DNA from: Sebastes aleutianus
Lineage: Eukaryota > Chordata > Actinopteri > Perciformes > Sebastidae
Assembly (NCBI GenBank): GCA_916700875.1
Contig: CAKAKS010000031.1
Location: 16,335,148 to 16,399,147, forward strand
Direction of reading: 5' to 3'
Length of the DNA stretch: 64,000 nt
Program-made: the position numbers and the translations under genes
Notes under the pieces: generated by a model
Database searches by the model: none
What the model was told of the DNA's origin: nothing
Seen by the model: only the letters and a program-made list of their open reading frames with translations
Part shown: piece after piece, positions 12,704 to 24,196 of the stretch
Layout of the letters: each line of letters begins with the position of its first letter
Position numbering within the stretch: the first letter of the stretch is position 1

Positions 12704-15700
12704 AAATTGCCTCCACACCCTCTCCAGTGAATATTGCTGCATTGTGTGTCTGCAGGTGCAGTATAGCGTTCTGTAAACACACCTGCATTGTTCTGTGTGA
12801 ACCAACCTGACGGATCAGAACACACCTCCTTCCACTCAGGTTGTGATGACCTTTCTCTTCTCTCATCTTTCATTTTGTTTTGTGCCAGCTACATAGAGTG
12901 GTTATCTAATCATATATTGGCTCATCTACCCACAAGATGTTGTGAAACTATCCCCCGCCTCCTATGACAGCACATCATCAGTGTACTGACCGAAAACACT
13001 GACAAGTGGTTGTACAGGAAAGGTTTGCTTATTCCTATCATCCACAAGTGTAACTTTAAACCCTCTATGCCTGCAGCATGTAAACATTTACCCCACCGAA
13101 AATATTTGACTCACTTGTGCGAGAGCCGCAGAAGACATGTCCCTGAGCTTACGTCATTGTTCTTGTTTTGAATACAGTAAATGTTTTGCACCCTTGGGTG
13201 TTTTTACGATTTTCCCCTCTCTCTCTGCTGGCAGCCATCATGCCTCAGCAGCTAAATGTTATTTTGCCATTGCATCAAATGAACAATGATAGACTCAATG
13301 ATGAATGCACTCATGCTACTAGTTCTATTCGGGCCTGGCACCACAAAGGGTCTTAAGGATGCTTAGTCCTGCTGTCATTTCGGAACCACGGACAGCGCTG
13401 TTTGATGTGTGTATGGGGGTGCAGGGTGCGGTTTGCGGCTTGCAGCACCCGTTAACAGCTTTTTCTTCACGCTTCCCCCTGCTGAGTTTGACAGAGAATT
13501 GTTCAGGTTAAAAAAATATTTGCAGGCCAGGCGCGAGGCATTGTGTGGTTGCACACTTCACACATACCGACGCCTTGTCACACACCCATCACCAATGCAC
13601 AAGGCACCCTTTAGCGCCTACATGAGACGCACCGGATAGCTTAAAGAGCAAAAAAAACAGAGGGTGGGAGGGGAGGTGGATGGGTCCAACAAACACAGGG
13701 CTTTCATCCAGGATGTCGCTGTTCGTGTCCCGTGTGAAACCAACGTGTTTGTCTTCGTATTCACAACGTTTCACTTTCACTTTACTTAGTAATTTTATGC
13801 CAAACCATGAAGTTTTTTCCTAAACCTAACTAAGTGGTTTTGATGCATAAACCTAAGCTAGTGTTTTTGTTTAATTCACAACGTGAACCATACGTTTACT
13901 GCAACCGTAGTGGAGCCGCATACTTTGCGCGCTGAGCTACCCAGTACGTTAGAAAATGACGCCAACGGGTCCTGACAAAGCGTCAGTATGTGACCAGTTG
14001 GAATGAGAAGAGAACGTGTTGGTTTTTCATAACGTTCAGTCAAAACAAAGTAAAACATGGGTCTCAAGAAAGAGTTCTTAAATCTTGTGTGTCAAGGTGT
14101 TAAATTGCAATTGCATGCAAATATATAATATCTACATAATGAGAAGTAGTCAAAGCAGATTAAACATTTCACTACATGTATTCTAGATTTGTGGTCCCGT
14201 GTTTGAAGTGTTTAAAACAGACACTAATGGAGCAGTATTATCTTAATGTATGCACATACTTGTCTGTTGCCAATACTAAAAGTAAGTAACGTGACTGATG
14301 TTTCAATTATCCAGAATCTAGATGCAAATCAGAGCAACTTTTGTGCTTCTACGTCTCTGCTAATAGCAGTGTCACATTGTGTAATCTTGAAAGCAGTACA
14401 AAAAAATGGTGTTACATCCACAAATGAATTTTTGATGTTAGTGCTTGTTGAAGTATTTACTGTATATCAAAGCCCAGTATGGAGACACACAACACACAAA
14501 GTAGGTGTTTGTACCACATTAAAGAGGTCTATGAAAACCACCAACGGAACGAAAAAATAGCACAGACATGGTTTGAGTAGATGACAACTATAATTTGACT
14601 CAGATTGCTCAGTGCCACCTGATTTGAACCAAATCATGTGTGAAGTGCACACCACCACCTATTTCTTTATATGGTGAGCTGACAAGGATCTGATCTTGTC
14701 CACATAAATAGAAAGAACTGGACAGAGTGAACACGGTGTCCAAAACATTAGGTCATTAAGGTCATCCCGTCTGCATCATACCACAAGATTCCCATAGGGA
14801 GCGGATGATTTGATCTTGGAGCAATATGCTAAAATGTACATTTTGATGAGGAGAATGTTAACATTTCGGCGTTATGAAAGACATTCGTTCCCTTCCTCTT
14901 TGCTCGAGAGAAAACTTTACCCTGAGGTCAGAAGAAGTGGCATCTCTGTGAAGGTTTCAGTCAGTGTTTGGTAGCGTGACACATTTTCAGCTCGCACCAC
15001 AGATCACTCCAACACTTTGTAAAAGTGTACCAACACTAACATCCTGTTCTAAAACACTTTGTTTACTGGCCACAAATAACAGAATCGGTCTGTTAGTTAC
15101 TCCTTGTTTGATTCAGTGAACACAATATCAACTTCCTGACTAGTGTCCTAACAAACATTTCGATATTTGTATCTGCTGCAGCTGTTTTTGTTGAACACAA
15201 TCCGATTTCCTCCAAGTAAAACAGAATGCTGACAAATAAAAGTGTCTTCGCTCGAGTGAAATATAGCAAAAAAAATGACATTAGACTGAATATGATGCAT
15301 GTCTTAAAGCTGTGTTTGTACGCCACTTAAAATGAAAAACTGTATTTTCTTTGCGATAGATTTTAGATTTACTTAAAATGCATTGAGGTTTTTGTTTGGC
15401 AACTCTGCAACGTCTTGAGCTGACTCAGTGGGGTGTTTACAAGATGGGAAAGTGTGGTTAAGTGGCGCAGTTACCACAAGTTAAAAAGTACATTCAGATG
15501 ACGCGTGTGTGTTCGCACGTTGACGAACTGTGTGAGCCAAGTGTGAGAAACAAACTCAATTAATAATGTACATACTGTACAGTACGTCACTTATGTTGTA
15601 AAAAACAACATTTTCTTAAAACAAGTGAGTTTTTCTGCACTAACATTAGTTTCAACCTGTTTTGAATTCAAAGGAATCTGTACAACTGACTGTAGGATCT

Positions 15701-16344
15701 TGAAACAAGAAGTAGTAATTTATTTTTGGTCCTTATTAACAATCTTCCAACAAGAATGCACATATATAAATAAACAAATAAATATCAATAATGCATTAAA
15801 TTAAAGGGGAAACTAACAATATTGACTGAAAAGGCGTAGGCTGAAGCTTAATTCTAACGCAACACATCATGCACATATAAATCCAACACTAATCCAATTT
15901 TCATGCAGAAGAGAGCTGCTGTATAAGAATTGTAAATGGATCGGATTATTACAAACCAACCAACACACTATTTATTAATCAGAATCACCAAGTGTGCACA
16001 TACAAGGAATTTGAGATTTTTTGCATCTCTATGTACACAAGTAGTGAAAATATAGGTGGACATAAATATATATGAAAATGCACCAGAAATAAAACGTCTA
16101 AATACAAGTTGAGTGTTCTGTAAGTTGTAAACAATACAAATAGAGCAAAGAAATAAATACTGAATGTACTGTGTAGGATTTATATTGACAGTGACAGATG
16201 ATATGTACATATTAAAAAATGTGTGCATTATAAACTGTCAAATTAGAATCTATAATGGCAGCAGTGGATATTTTGCTGTAAGGGGGTTATTGACAGTTTA
16301 TGACGAAAGAAACTATACATGTTCTAAAATTTTTAGAGTTGATC
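12704..16344. other. Intergenic, one dispersed repeat and unassigned sequence
   Basis: The stretch about 13730-14050 (AAACCATGAAGTTTTTTCCT, then AAACCTAACTAAGTGGTTTT) resembles a dispersed fish repeat I recognise only by pattern. The rest is AT-rich and without a supportable gene. Confidence 0.35.
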
Positions 16345-16705
16345 TTAAAGGTACAGTGTGTAGGATTTGGCGGCAACTGGTGTCGTGGTTGCAGATTGCA
16401 ACCAAACTGAGTATCCCTCCGCTCGCTCCTCCCTTTCCAAGACTGCGGTAACGTGAGCCGCTGAGTGCAAAACCGTGTTAACGCCGCTCACCTCGCTCAG
16501 AGGTTTTTCACTCTGTGGCTCACGTTGTCACAGTTTCACAAGCCCGAACTACGGTGGCTGTAAAAACATGAAAGACCCTCTCTAGAGCCAGTGTTTAGTT
16601 TGCTACTGTAGAAACATGGCGGAGCAACATGGCAGACTACGTGCTCAATATTATATGACATTTCTGCTAATAGATCCCCTGAAATGTTACACACTGTTCC
16701 TTTAA
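16345..16705 (+). mobile_element. TTAA-ended MITE, family A, copy 2
   Basis: TTAAAGGTACAGTGTGTAGG at the left and GTTACACACTGTTCCTTTAA at the right. The interior shares ACTGCGGTAACGTGA with the 35 kb copy. Confidence 0.75.
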
Positions 16706-17435
16706 AACTGCAGATAGGCCTATTGCACAAAGCACACAATCGTTTGCTTCCTAACTGTATTCGGAGTTTGTTTGAAATTAAAGAGAGCCTGTATTAATTT
16801 AGAGGAATAGGTATGTTAAAAAAGCAAGGGTAAGGACAAAAATAAAGAATAGATGTCTATGATGAGTGTAAAAGGGGTTAACTTGTGGAACAGTTGTGAC
16901 AAGAAATCAAAATTGTGTAGTTTACTAATTAAGATGTTTCATGCAAAACATCACTTTTTAAATTACGATGCACACCTTCCCTGCAAAAATGTCATTATCA
17001 AGTCAGCTTTGGTCTATAATTTAGCCGATAAAGGACTTCCAGCCCCTTGTTTTCTCTATACCCCTGCCTGTTTTCAAAATGATGACATCAAGTGTCTTTC
17101 TTTAAAAAAAAAAAAAGTGTTAAAAAATAAGGTTGTAAACATACAGTATATAAAAGTGAGGTATGATTATTATTGGTTATGGAATATTTGGAACTGTGTT
17201 TTTTTTTTGTATAGCCTAACCGTGAAAGGGCTGCCTAATTGAATATGCTATGTAAGAAGGGTATAAACTTAAAAATGAAGGAAACATGATGTCATAATTT
17301 AGAAAACAGGCTGAGATATAGAGAAAATAGGGCGCTATAGGAGTCCATTATTGGCTAAATTATAGACCAAACTGACTCGATAATAAGGAGATTTTTACAG
17401 GGAACAAATGCATCATATATATATAAATATATATA
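16706..17435. other. Intergenic, nothing recognised
   Basis: AT-rich with homopolymer runs. A 129-residue frame here contains a poly-K stretch from an A-run and shows no recognisable family. Confidence 0.4.
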
Positions 17436-18072
17436 TTAAAGGGACTGTTTGTAACTTTTTACAGGTATAAATCTACCGGGTCGGGATCCCATGCGCGCGC
17501 GCGCTCGCGTGTGGCTACGCTGTTCAGACTGCACCTCTGCCTGCCTTCACTCACACAACGCGTGCGTTCTCGCTCCACCTCACGTTCATGCGCGCACACT
17601 ACACACTGCAGAAGAGTTAGTTTAGCTCTGAGAATATCTAGTGAATGTACAGTGGACGTTTGTGCAGAAATAACTGCTGCAGCTCCTCCAGACCAACAGA
17701 GGTTTTCCATGTCTTATGAAGTGACGGGGCTCCGCAGCGAGTAACGTTATCGTCTCCGACCGGGTGCCGGTGTCTTCCCTGTTCCCTACGGCCGCGGTCG
17801 GGAGGCTGAAGCAGGAAAAGCCAACACTAGGATCAGCAGTGATTCATGGAGAGACCTTCGTCTGGTCAGCTAACATTACTGCCAAGCAGGTGAGATATAG
17901 AGTGATATTGTGGTTTTAGCTGACGTGTGTCTCCTCACTGTTTTGAGCGATGCTCGTTCATGTCTATGTAGAGCGAGCACAAGCGCGAGCCCGACGCTGA
18001 CTTTCATTGACTTAACAGCCACAGGTGTCGCTGTTAACAAGCATTTCTGAAAGTTACAAATAGTCCCTTTAA
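17436..18072 (+). mobile_element. TTAA-ended MITE, family B, copy 1
   Basis: Terminal inverted repeats TTAAAGGGACTGTTTGTAAC and GTTACAAATAGTCCCTTTAA. Interior is CpG-rich (GCGCGCGCGCTCGCG near 17491). The right half recurs in inverted orientation from 55756. Confidence 0.75.
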
Positions 18073-18074
18073 TA

Positions 18075-18210
18075 AAGTATAAATACATGTAGTGGAGTAA
18101 AAAATACAATATTTCAGTCTGTATAAAGTAGCATCAAATAGAAATGCTCAAGTGGTACAAAAATTGTACAAGTAGTACTTGAATAAATGGAGTTACTTTA
18201 CACCACTGGC
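18075..18210 (-). repeat. Dispersed repeat end fragment
   Basis: TACTTGAATAAATGGAGTTA then CTTTACACCACTGG looks like the end of a common fish repeat with a CCACTG terminus. Lies directly against the family B element. Confidence 0.45.
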
Positions 18211-18459
18211 GTTAAATCAGATTTTCTCTCATATATTTTACATGCAGAATTCTTCATAAATGCATTCACCTTGTTTAAACTCATTGACAGTTGAGACTTT
18301 GCTGATGTCAACAGACAACAATACGACATGGGTGGAGATAAATGAAGTGATAGTGAGAAGTGAAACTAGCACTGTAACCTCGAGCACAAATGTTCTCCCT
18401 GCTGCATGTGGTGTACTCGCTGCGTGGGGTGCACTATCTCTCAAACAGCTCACTGGTTA

Positions 18460-18773
18460 AACGAGACGCAGAGGAGGAGCTGCCTTCAGTGGCACCAAGA
18501 GGAAACTTCCCTGTCAGTTTTTGTAGAGTGACAACAACGTGAAGAAGCGCAGCTCGCAGTCTCCACAGGAGTAAACATCTTTTATCCTGCAGATTTGCTC
18601 TTGTTTTCATCAAGAACTTTGGATTATGGAGTTTAAATGCTGTGCGTAAAAAGGGACATTTTGGACAAACTATGGATTTGGAACCTGGAGAATGCGCATT
18701 CATAGAAAGAGTCACTACTTTGGAAGTGAGAGGAAACCCTTTAGTTAGTGTGAAACAGTGAAAAACAGCAGGT
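18460..18773 (+). promoter_or_regulatory. ptger4: Likely 5' UTR and proximal promoter of ptger4
   Basis: About 310 bp upstream of the start codon is non-repetitive and more GC-rich than the flanking AT-rich repeats. No clear TATA box or initiator was seen. An upstream non-coding exon, as exists in human, could lie further left and cannot be placed without transcripts. Confidence 0.4.
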
Positions 18774-19562
18774 ATGAACTCCACAACAACAGCAGCAGTA
18801 AGGGGGAGATTTCCTCCAGCCACCATCCCGGCGATCATGTTCATTTTCGGGGTGGTGGGGAACGTCATCGCCATCGTGGTTCTGCGGATATCACGAAAGG
18901 AACAAAAGGAGACGACTTTTTACACCCTTGTCTGTGGCTTGGCAGTGACAGACCTGCTGGGCACCTTGATGGCCAGCCCCGTCACCATAGCCACCTACAT
19001 GAAGGGCGCCTGGCCTGGAGGAGAGCCTCTGTGCCAGTACTCCGGCTTCATCCTCCTCTTCTTCTTCTTGGTGCAGCTCAGCATTGTGTTTGCAATGTCA
19101 GTGGAGAGATACCTGGCGATAAACCATGCGTACTTCTACAACGAGTACGTTAACCAGAAACTCGCTGCACTGACTCTTTTGGGCATTTACATCTCCAACG
19201 TGGTGTTTTGCGCGCTGCCCAGTTTGGGTTTTGGACATGTGACGAGGCAGAAACCGGGCACCTGGTGCTTCATCGACTGGCAGAACAACCAAACGACAGT
19301 GGCGACTTTCAATTTGATGTATGCCGGTGTGAACTCGGTGATCGTGCTGGCTACTGTCGTATGCAACGTGATGGTGTGCGGAGCGCTGATCCTGATGCAC
19401 AAGCGGTTCATTAGACGCACCTCTCTGGGTACGGACCAGAGGCGTATCGCGGAGTTCAGGCGCAGACGGAGTTTCGGACGATTAGCTGGAGCAGAGATCC
19501 AGATGGTGATCCTGCTTATAGCTACTTCTGTTGTGGTTCTCATCTGCTCCATACCTTTAGTG
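18774..19562 (+). CDS. ptger4: ptger4 coding exon 1 (N-terminus to TM6)
   Basis: Encodes residues 1-263, from the extracellular N-terminus through most of TM6. It ends in frame at CTTTAGTG followed by GTGAGTATTT. The reading frame continues to a stop at 19649, but that extension (SICKIEPCR and onward) is intron read-through and matches no EP4. Confidence 0.95.
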
Positions 19563-22206
19563 GTGAGTATTTGTAAAATTGAACCATGCAGGCACATGTT
19601 TGCACCCTCTGTGCGCAATAAGGTCTTTACGCGCAAAGAATGTCACTGATTTTTTAAAACAAATAAAGCAAATACAGTACAATAAAACTAAATTCACCAG
19701 AAGTTAATGAATCTAAATGGAAATTAAAAATATTCTGCGCCCTTATAACAGCCAAAAGAAGTTTTACCTAAATGATAAAAACAAACAGGCATGAGCTGGT
19801 TACTAATAACAGGCTACCTGAACGTTGTGTTCCTTTTTTAGATCTGTGTGGTTAGATGACGCATTAACCCGCGGCAAGTGAGCTGGTTCACACTTCCTCC
19901 GTTTGCCGTTTAAAAAAAAACAACATTTACAAAGTTCCAGTAGCCTACTGGAATATATGTAGTTTAGAAAAGATTAGTATCAACTCTTACATTATTATTT
20001 GCAAACCGACCTGAGAGTTCAGCTCTCATGATGAACAGACTTTAATGTTCAGCTTGAGAGAGAGCTGAGGATCAGTGGAGAGCGGGAGATTTCTGCAGGT
20101 GTTTGCTCGTGCAGAATGACCAGCAGACATTACTGAATCTGTGGGATCAGTGATCAAATTAAAGGATACTGTTCCTCGATCAAAGAAATTCTTAGTCAAC
20201 TAACACTCATACAATTTTTGTGACTAATGGATTAGTTGATTTAATCGACAGATCTGTAAAACTGAGTTTCTCCACAAAGAATTAAAGCAGCAGTAGGTAG
20301 AATTGGAGCAATTATTATTACAAAAAGTGATTTTTATGAAATGGTCACTATATCCTGACAGTAGTGCATGAGACAGGTATCAAATGCCCCTGTGTCCTCA
20401 GGTGCACCTTGCAATGGCATCTGCAAGATTTCACAGACGGGAGGAAAACAACCAATCAGAGCCGAGCTGGAGCCTTGCCGTCTCTGAGCAGTTGTCAATC
20501 ACTCACAAACTCCAATCAAACGGTGAAACTAGGCAGCGCTGATCAAATATGAATCAACATTATGTTACTGTAATGCCTATTTCTCGCCTCAAATGTTTTC
20601 AGAAACATCTTGTAGTGTACTGTTTAGCTGTAAAATGAGAAAGTTTGTGACCCGGCAGCAATGTGGAGATCAGCTGAGGAAATACCAAGCACCGCCCACC
20701 AGCCGGAGCCGAATATTGATTAATATTTGATCAGCGCTGCCTTGTTTGACCGTTTGATCGGAGTTGGCGAATGATTGACAGCTGCCTCCGTTGAATGAAC
20801 AGCCAATAGGAACGCTCTCTCTCTGAAATGACCTGTGATTGGTCAAAGTCTTCCGTCACGGGCAAGATTTTCTCAAGCCTGAAAACAGAGCCATGAGGAG
20901 GTGCAGAAGTCTAGTTTTCTCTCAGAACACTTGAATTACAATATGCTGAAAGGTTATTATGGAATTTTTGCCCAATGATGCCAAAAATATTCTGCCTAGC
21001 GCAGGTTTAAACCTTGTATTTACCAGAGATGTGCTCATAAGTTTCTTGGAAATAAGTTATTCAGCATGAAAAAAGCATAAAAAAACGAACGACTAATGGA
21101 CTAAAGAAATCTTAGTCAACAAAGACCAAAACAAACGATTATCGACTAATTCACTAAGAGGAGGACTCCTCTTGCACTGAAAGCATGTTAGAAAGGGATA
21201 TTTTAAAGGCCCTGTATGAATGATTACAGCAAGCTAAAATCTGCTTTAATGTGGGTAAATTGTTTTAGACTCATACAAGGTGTTAATCCTTTAAAGATGA
21301 GATGTCGAACATTAAGGCTTTTGTGAAAAGATGCCTGCTGATTAGACCGTGGAACCCCAATGGCCAAAGGCTGTCTTATGATGACTGATGATGAGAACGC
21401 TGTTTTTCTTGGACTCCTGCCATCTCCACACTGCTGTGGTTACACACAAGTTACATTCAGCCAAGTGTCTATTTAGATTTGACCGTCCCATGCCAACCAT
21501 GTAGGAATATGTAAAATAAACAATTACTTTACTCTTGTAAATAAAGTGTTAGACAAGTTTAGGCTTGTAGCTAATGTTGTTCCATGTTTTTCTATGTGAC
21601 AACCAAACAATACGTTCCTAAATGTATCGTCTGTTTTCTCTCTTGTGTCTTCAGTTGAGGATCTTTGTGAATCAGCTGCACGGCAACCAGACAGAAGAGC
21701 TATTCGGGTTGAATAACGACCTGCTGGCCATCCGCATGGCCTCCGTCAACCCCATCTTAGACCCTTGGATCTACATCCTGCTCAGGAAGACGGTGGTCCT
21801 CAAGCTGATGGAGAAAATCAAGTACCTGTTCTGCAAAATGGGCGGGCGTGGGCGAGGGAACGGCCAGTTCAGCTGCGCCGACAACCGCTTCTCCTCCATC
21901 GTCTCGCGGGATTCTCCCTCGCTGGTGTCACGTGAGCTGCGGGAAATGGTGAGCACCTCGCAGACCTTCCTGTACCCGTCTGATGGAAACACCAGGAGGT
22001 CAGAGAGCGGCTCCAGTCCACCACATGCACAGACGTTACTGGGCCCCCCGGAGGTGGAGGGGCCTCAGAGGGGGCTTTCACAGAGTGATTTAGAGGACAA
22101 AGCGCCAGGCAGGCCACTGAGAGAGCTCCCAATGTGCCCCAAGGACCCGGCTTTACATGTGACCTTCACGGACGAGACGGCAAACATGCAAGAGAAATGC
22201 ATATAA
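18774..22206 (+). CDS. ptger4: Prostaglandin E2 receptor EP4 subtype, two coding exons
   Basis: Class A GPCR for prostaglandin E2, in the family a Gs-coupled plasma-membrane receptor that raises cAMP. Coding exons are 18774-19562 (263 codons) and 21655-22206 (183 codons plus stop), giving 446 aa; human EP4 is 488 aa. The intron is phase 0, with donor GTGAGT at 19563 and acceptor TTCAG at 21650-21654, and falls inside TM6 after SIPLV, as in human EP4. Visible features: N-glycosylation sequon at N2; TM1 around residues 17-40 with GN(V/I); ERY at the end of TM3; the prostanoid-receptor second extracellular loop motif GTWCFIDW; TM7 with R290, the expected carboxylate-binding arginine, followed by DPWIY (299-303). 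The tail ends NMQEKCI, close to human NLSEKCI. The start ATG has G at -3. Which teleost EP4 paralogue this is cannot be decided here. Confidence 0.96.
20160..21165 (+). repeat. Dispersed repeat split by a MITE (ptger4 intron)
   Basis: Left part has TCAAAGAAATTCTTAGTCAA and GACTAATGGATTAGTTGATT. The right part resumes after the family C MITE with ACCAGAGATGTG and CAGCATGAAAAAAG. The same order without interruption occurs at 30239-30430. Confidence 0.6.
20283..21010 (-). mobile_element. TTAA-ended MITE, family C, copy 2 with internal fold-back
   Basis: Ends TTAAAGCAGCAGTAGGTAG and TTCTGCCTAGCGCAGGTTTAA. The right half is the reverse complement of the 5.2-5.5 kb copy, whereas 20488-20650 carries the shared interior in the opposite sense, so the element contains a large internal inverted repeat. 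Confidence 0.65.
21655..22206 (+). CDS. ptger4: ptger4 coding exon 2 (TM6 end, TM7, C-terminal tail)
   Basis: Starts with LRIFVNQL after the acceptor and encodes residues 264-446. It includes TM7 (LLAIRMASVNPILDPWIYIL) and a Ser/Thr-rich cytoplasmic tail with the SRELREMVSTSQT segment, corresponding to human SRELKEISSTSQT. The stop TAA is at 22204-22206. The first part of the frame (21622-21654) is intron. Confidence 0.95.
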   Translation: MRIFVNQLHGNQTEELFGLNNDLLAIRMASVNPILDPWIYILLRKTVVLKLMEKIKYLFCKMGGRGRGNGQFSCADNRFSSIVSRDSPSLVSRELREMVSTSQTFLYPSDGNTRRSESGSSPPHAQTLLGPPEVEGPQRGLSQSDLEDKAPGRPLRELPMCPKDPALHVTFTDETANMQEKCI

Positions 22207-22915
22207 CAGTTCGCATGACGTCTAAAAGCGCTCATCCTGTAATGGAAATGTTTTGGAACTAACAAAGACATCACTTGTCCAGGGTGTACCCCGTCTTCAC
22301 CCAATGTCAGCTGGGATCGGATAAGCGGTTACAGATAATGGATGGACTAACAAAGACATGATACTAAAGGAAAAGCATCTCAAGACTGAATAATCATCCA
22401 TCAATCTGTAGATTATATCTTGCTATTTGACAGATGTATTACTGAACTAAATATCCATTATCAATGTAATACTCCTCAGTCATAACTCACCACAAACACC
22501 ATATCGCTAAATACACTTCAGTACAATCACAACAGTTATATATCAATGAAACCATAAAGAACAACTTGACGTTGTAGAGGAGCTCTTTTGTTGCACTTTT
22601 TTGAATTGTAAAACCACTGCCAGGCTGTTTTTGACAACCTGCGCGATGACTGTAAATGTTAAAATGTGAAAAGTGTTCCATGATGTTAATTTATTTTTAA
22701 GTATGATATTGTACGTTATTGTCTTCTCTGTGAGAAGGTCCAGATGGTGCGGAGCCGTTTTAAATCGGTACAAGATGATCCGTTTTTTCTTTTTGGTGCG
22801 TCGGAACATTTGCAAACAATTTGGTCACACTGGTCGACAGAGAAAGCTCTGACATCAAAGCTAGAATCATACAATCCCCTGCATTTCAGAATAAAAGGCA
22901 GCTATACTGTGGCTT
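22207..22915 (+). other. ptger4: Probable ptger4 3' UTR with LINE tail and polyA signal
   Basis: Non-coding sequence after the stop. A canonical AATAAA at 22890-22895 is the best polyA signal. A LINE-type 3' tail (about 22275-22350) is embedded in it. The UTR end is inferred. Confidence 0.4.
22275..22350 (+). repeat. LINE 3' tail fragment in ptger4 3' UTR
   Basis: The segment CCAGGGTGTACCCCGTCTTC, then CCAATGTCAGCTGGGAT and GGATAAGCGGTTACAGATAA, matches a 3' end motif widespread in fish LINEs of RTE-like type, recalled from general knowledge. It is only about 75 bp. Confidence 0.6.
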
Positions 22916-22949
22916 TTCCACAGTACAGACACCGGAGGATGTTAGGAGG

Positions 22950-23183
22950 CCTCCTAAAGTAATGTGTTAATAGAAAATTGTTAATTTAATCTCTCCAGCC
23001 CATTACGTTGTAAGGATTAATCCAACTTCATCATACGTTACCTTAATGTAATGTGCAATTCCTCTAATCTAATCAGACTTTAAAGGGCAGTTAGGAAGGG
23101 GAATGAAAATTGAAGATGTCATTAAGTTTCCTGTCTGATGAGTTTAAAGGTTTTGCCTTTTCTGAATCGATTTCCTGGTGGCA
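22950..23183. other. Intergenic spacer, unassigned
   Basis: No gene or recognised repeat. Confidence 0.35.
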
Positions 23184-23597
23184 TTAAAGGAACAGTGTGT
23201 AGCATTTAGTCGGATCTATTGACTGAAACGGATTATTAAATTAATAAATATGTTTTATTTAGTGTATAATCACCTGAAAATAAGAATGGTTGTGTTTTCG
23301 TTGCCTTAGAATGAGCCGTTTCTATCTACATAGAGGACAAAGAGTATACAAGCAAAGAGACAAAAGTATTTCTTTGACAACAGCTACTGCCGCCATTTTG
23401 GGCTGAAAACGCTTATTATATTTTTTATATTTTATTGTTCTTCACAGGCCATTTCGGTGGAATATGACAATAGAATAGAAATAATTTTGTTTTACTTTTG
23501 TACGGCTCTTTATAGGCAGATGTACTGAAGTTTCAGTTGGTTGCAATCTGCAACCTCAACACTAGATGTCGCCAAATCCTGCACACTGCACCTTTAA
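23184..23597 (+). mobile_element. TTAA-ended MITE, family A, copy 3
   Basis: TTAAAGGAACAGTGTGTAGC at the left, CCTGCACACTGCACCTTTAA at the right. Confidence 0.75.
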
Positions 23598-23874
23598 TAC
23601 TATTATTGCTACAAAGATTGATATAAATACCATGTTCATATTTCAATTTTAAAGCTTTTGTCGTGTCAAATTTACCACGGAAATGTTGATGTGAAAAGAC
23701 TAATGTTGTACCAACCTCATAATAAACCAAAAATAAAAGTTGGTAAATATTCACATACATTTGTGTCACTCTGGTTTAGTATGTCAGTGAAGTATGTTGA
23801 CATGATATAAATATTCATGGTAACTATGTACAGTGTGCTGTAAAGTAGGAGAGGGGAATTATCAGGTGTATATT

Positions 23875-24196
23875 TAGAGCTGAAACAATCAGTCGATTAA
23901 AGGAAGTTGATTGATGGAAAATTAATCTACAACTATTTTGATAATTGATAAATCATTTAAGTCATTTTTGAAGCAAAATTGACCCAAAACTCACTGGTTT
24001 CAGCTGCTTAAATGTGAGAATTTACTGCTTTTTATTATTGTAAATAGAATTTTTGTGGGGTTTTGGACTGTTAGTCAGACAAAACAATGTGCTGGACATA
24101 TTTCACTATTTTATAGACCAAAAGATTAATGAATTCATCGAGAATATAATCTGCATTTTAATTGAAAAATGAAAATAATGGTGAGTTGCAGCCTTA
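23875..24196 (+). mobile_element. hAT-like MITE, family H, copy 1
   Basis: Starts AGAGCTGAAACAATCAGTCG and ends ATGGTGAGTTGCAGCCTTA. Its interior (TATAGACCAAA, ATTAATGAATTCATCGAGAA) parallels the copy at 46380-46733. Confidence 0.6.

Larger units (their letters stand above)
19563..21654 (+). other. ptger4 intron with nested MITEs
   Basis: 2,092-bp phase 0 intron. The first 600 bp has no recognised repeat. From about 20160 to 21165 it holds an element of the ACTAATGGATTAGTTGATTT family, itself split by a second MITE (20283-21010). The remaining 490 bp is AT-rich and unassigned. Confidence 0.7.

Noticed and set aside
16853..17242. 129-residue plus-strand frame
   Set aside because: Low-complexity, A-run-derived lysines, no family resemblance and no splice or promoter context.
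18434..19636. Antisense frames of 100-149 residues over ptger4 exon 1
   Set aside because: Shadows of the EP4 coding exon; the sense strand encodes a clear GPCR.
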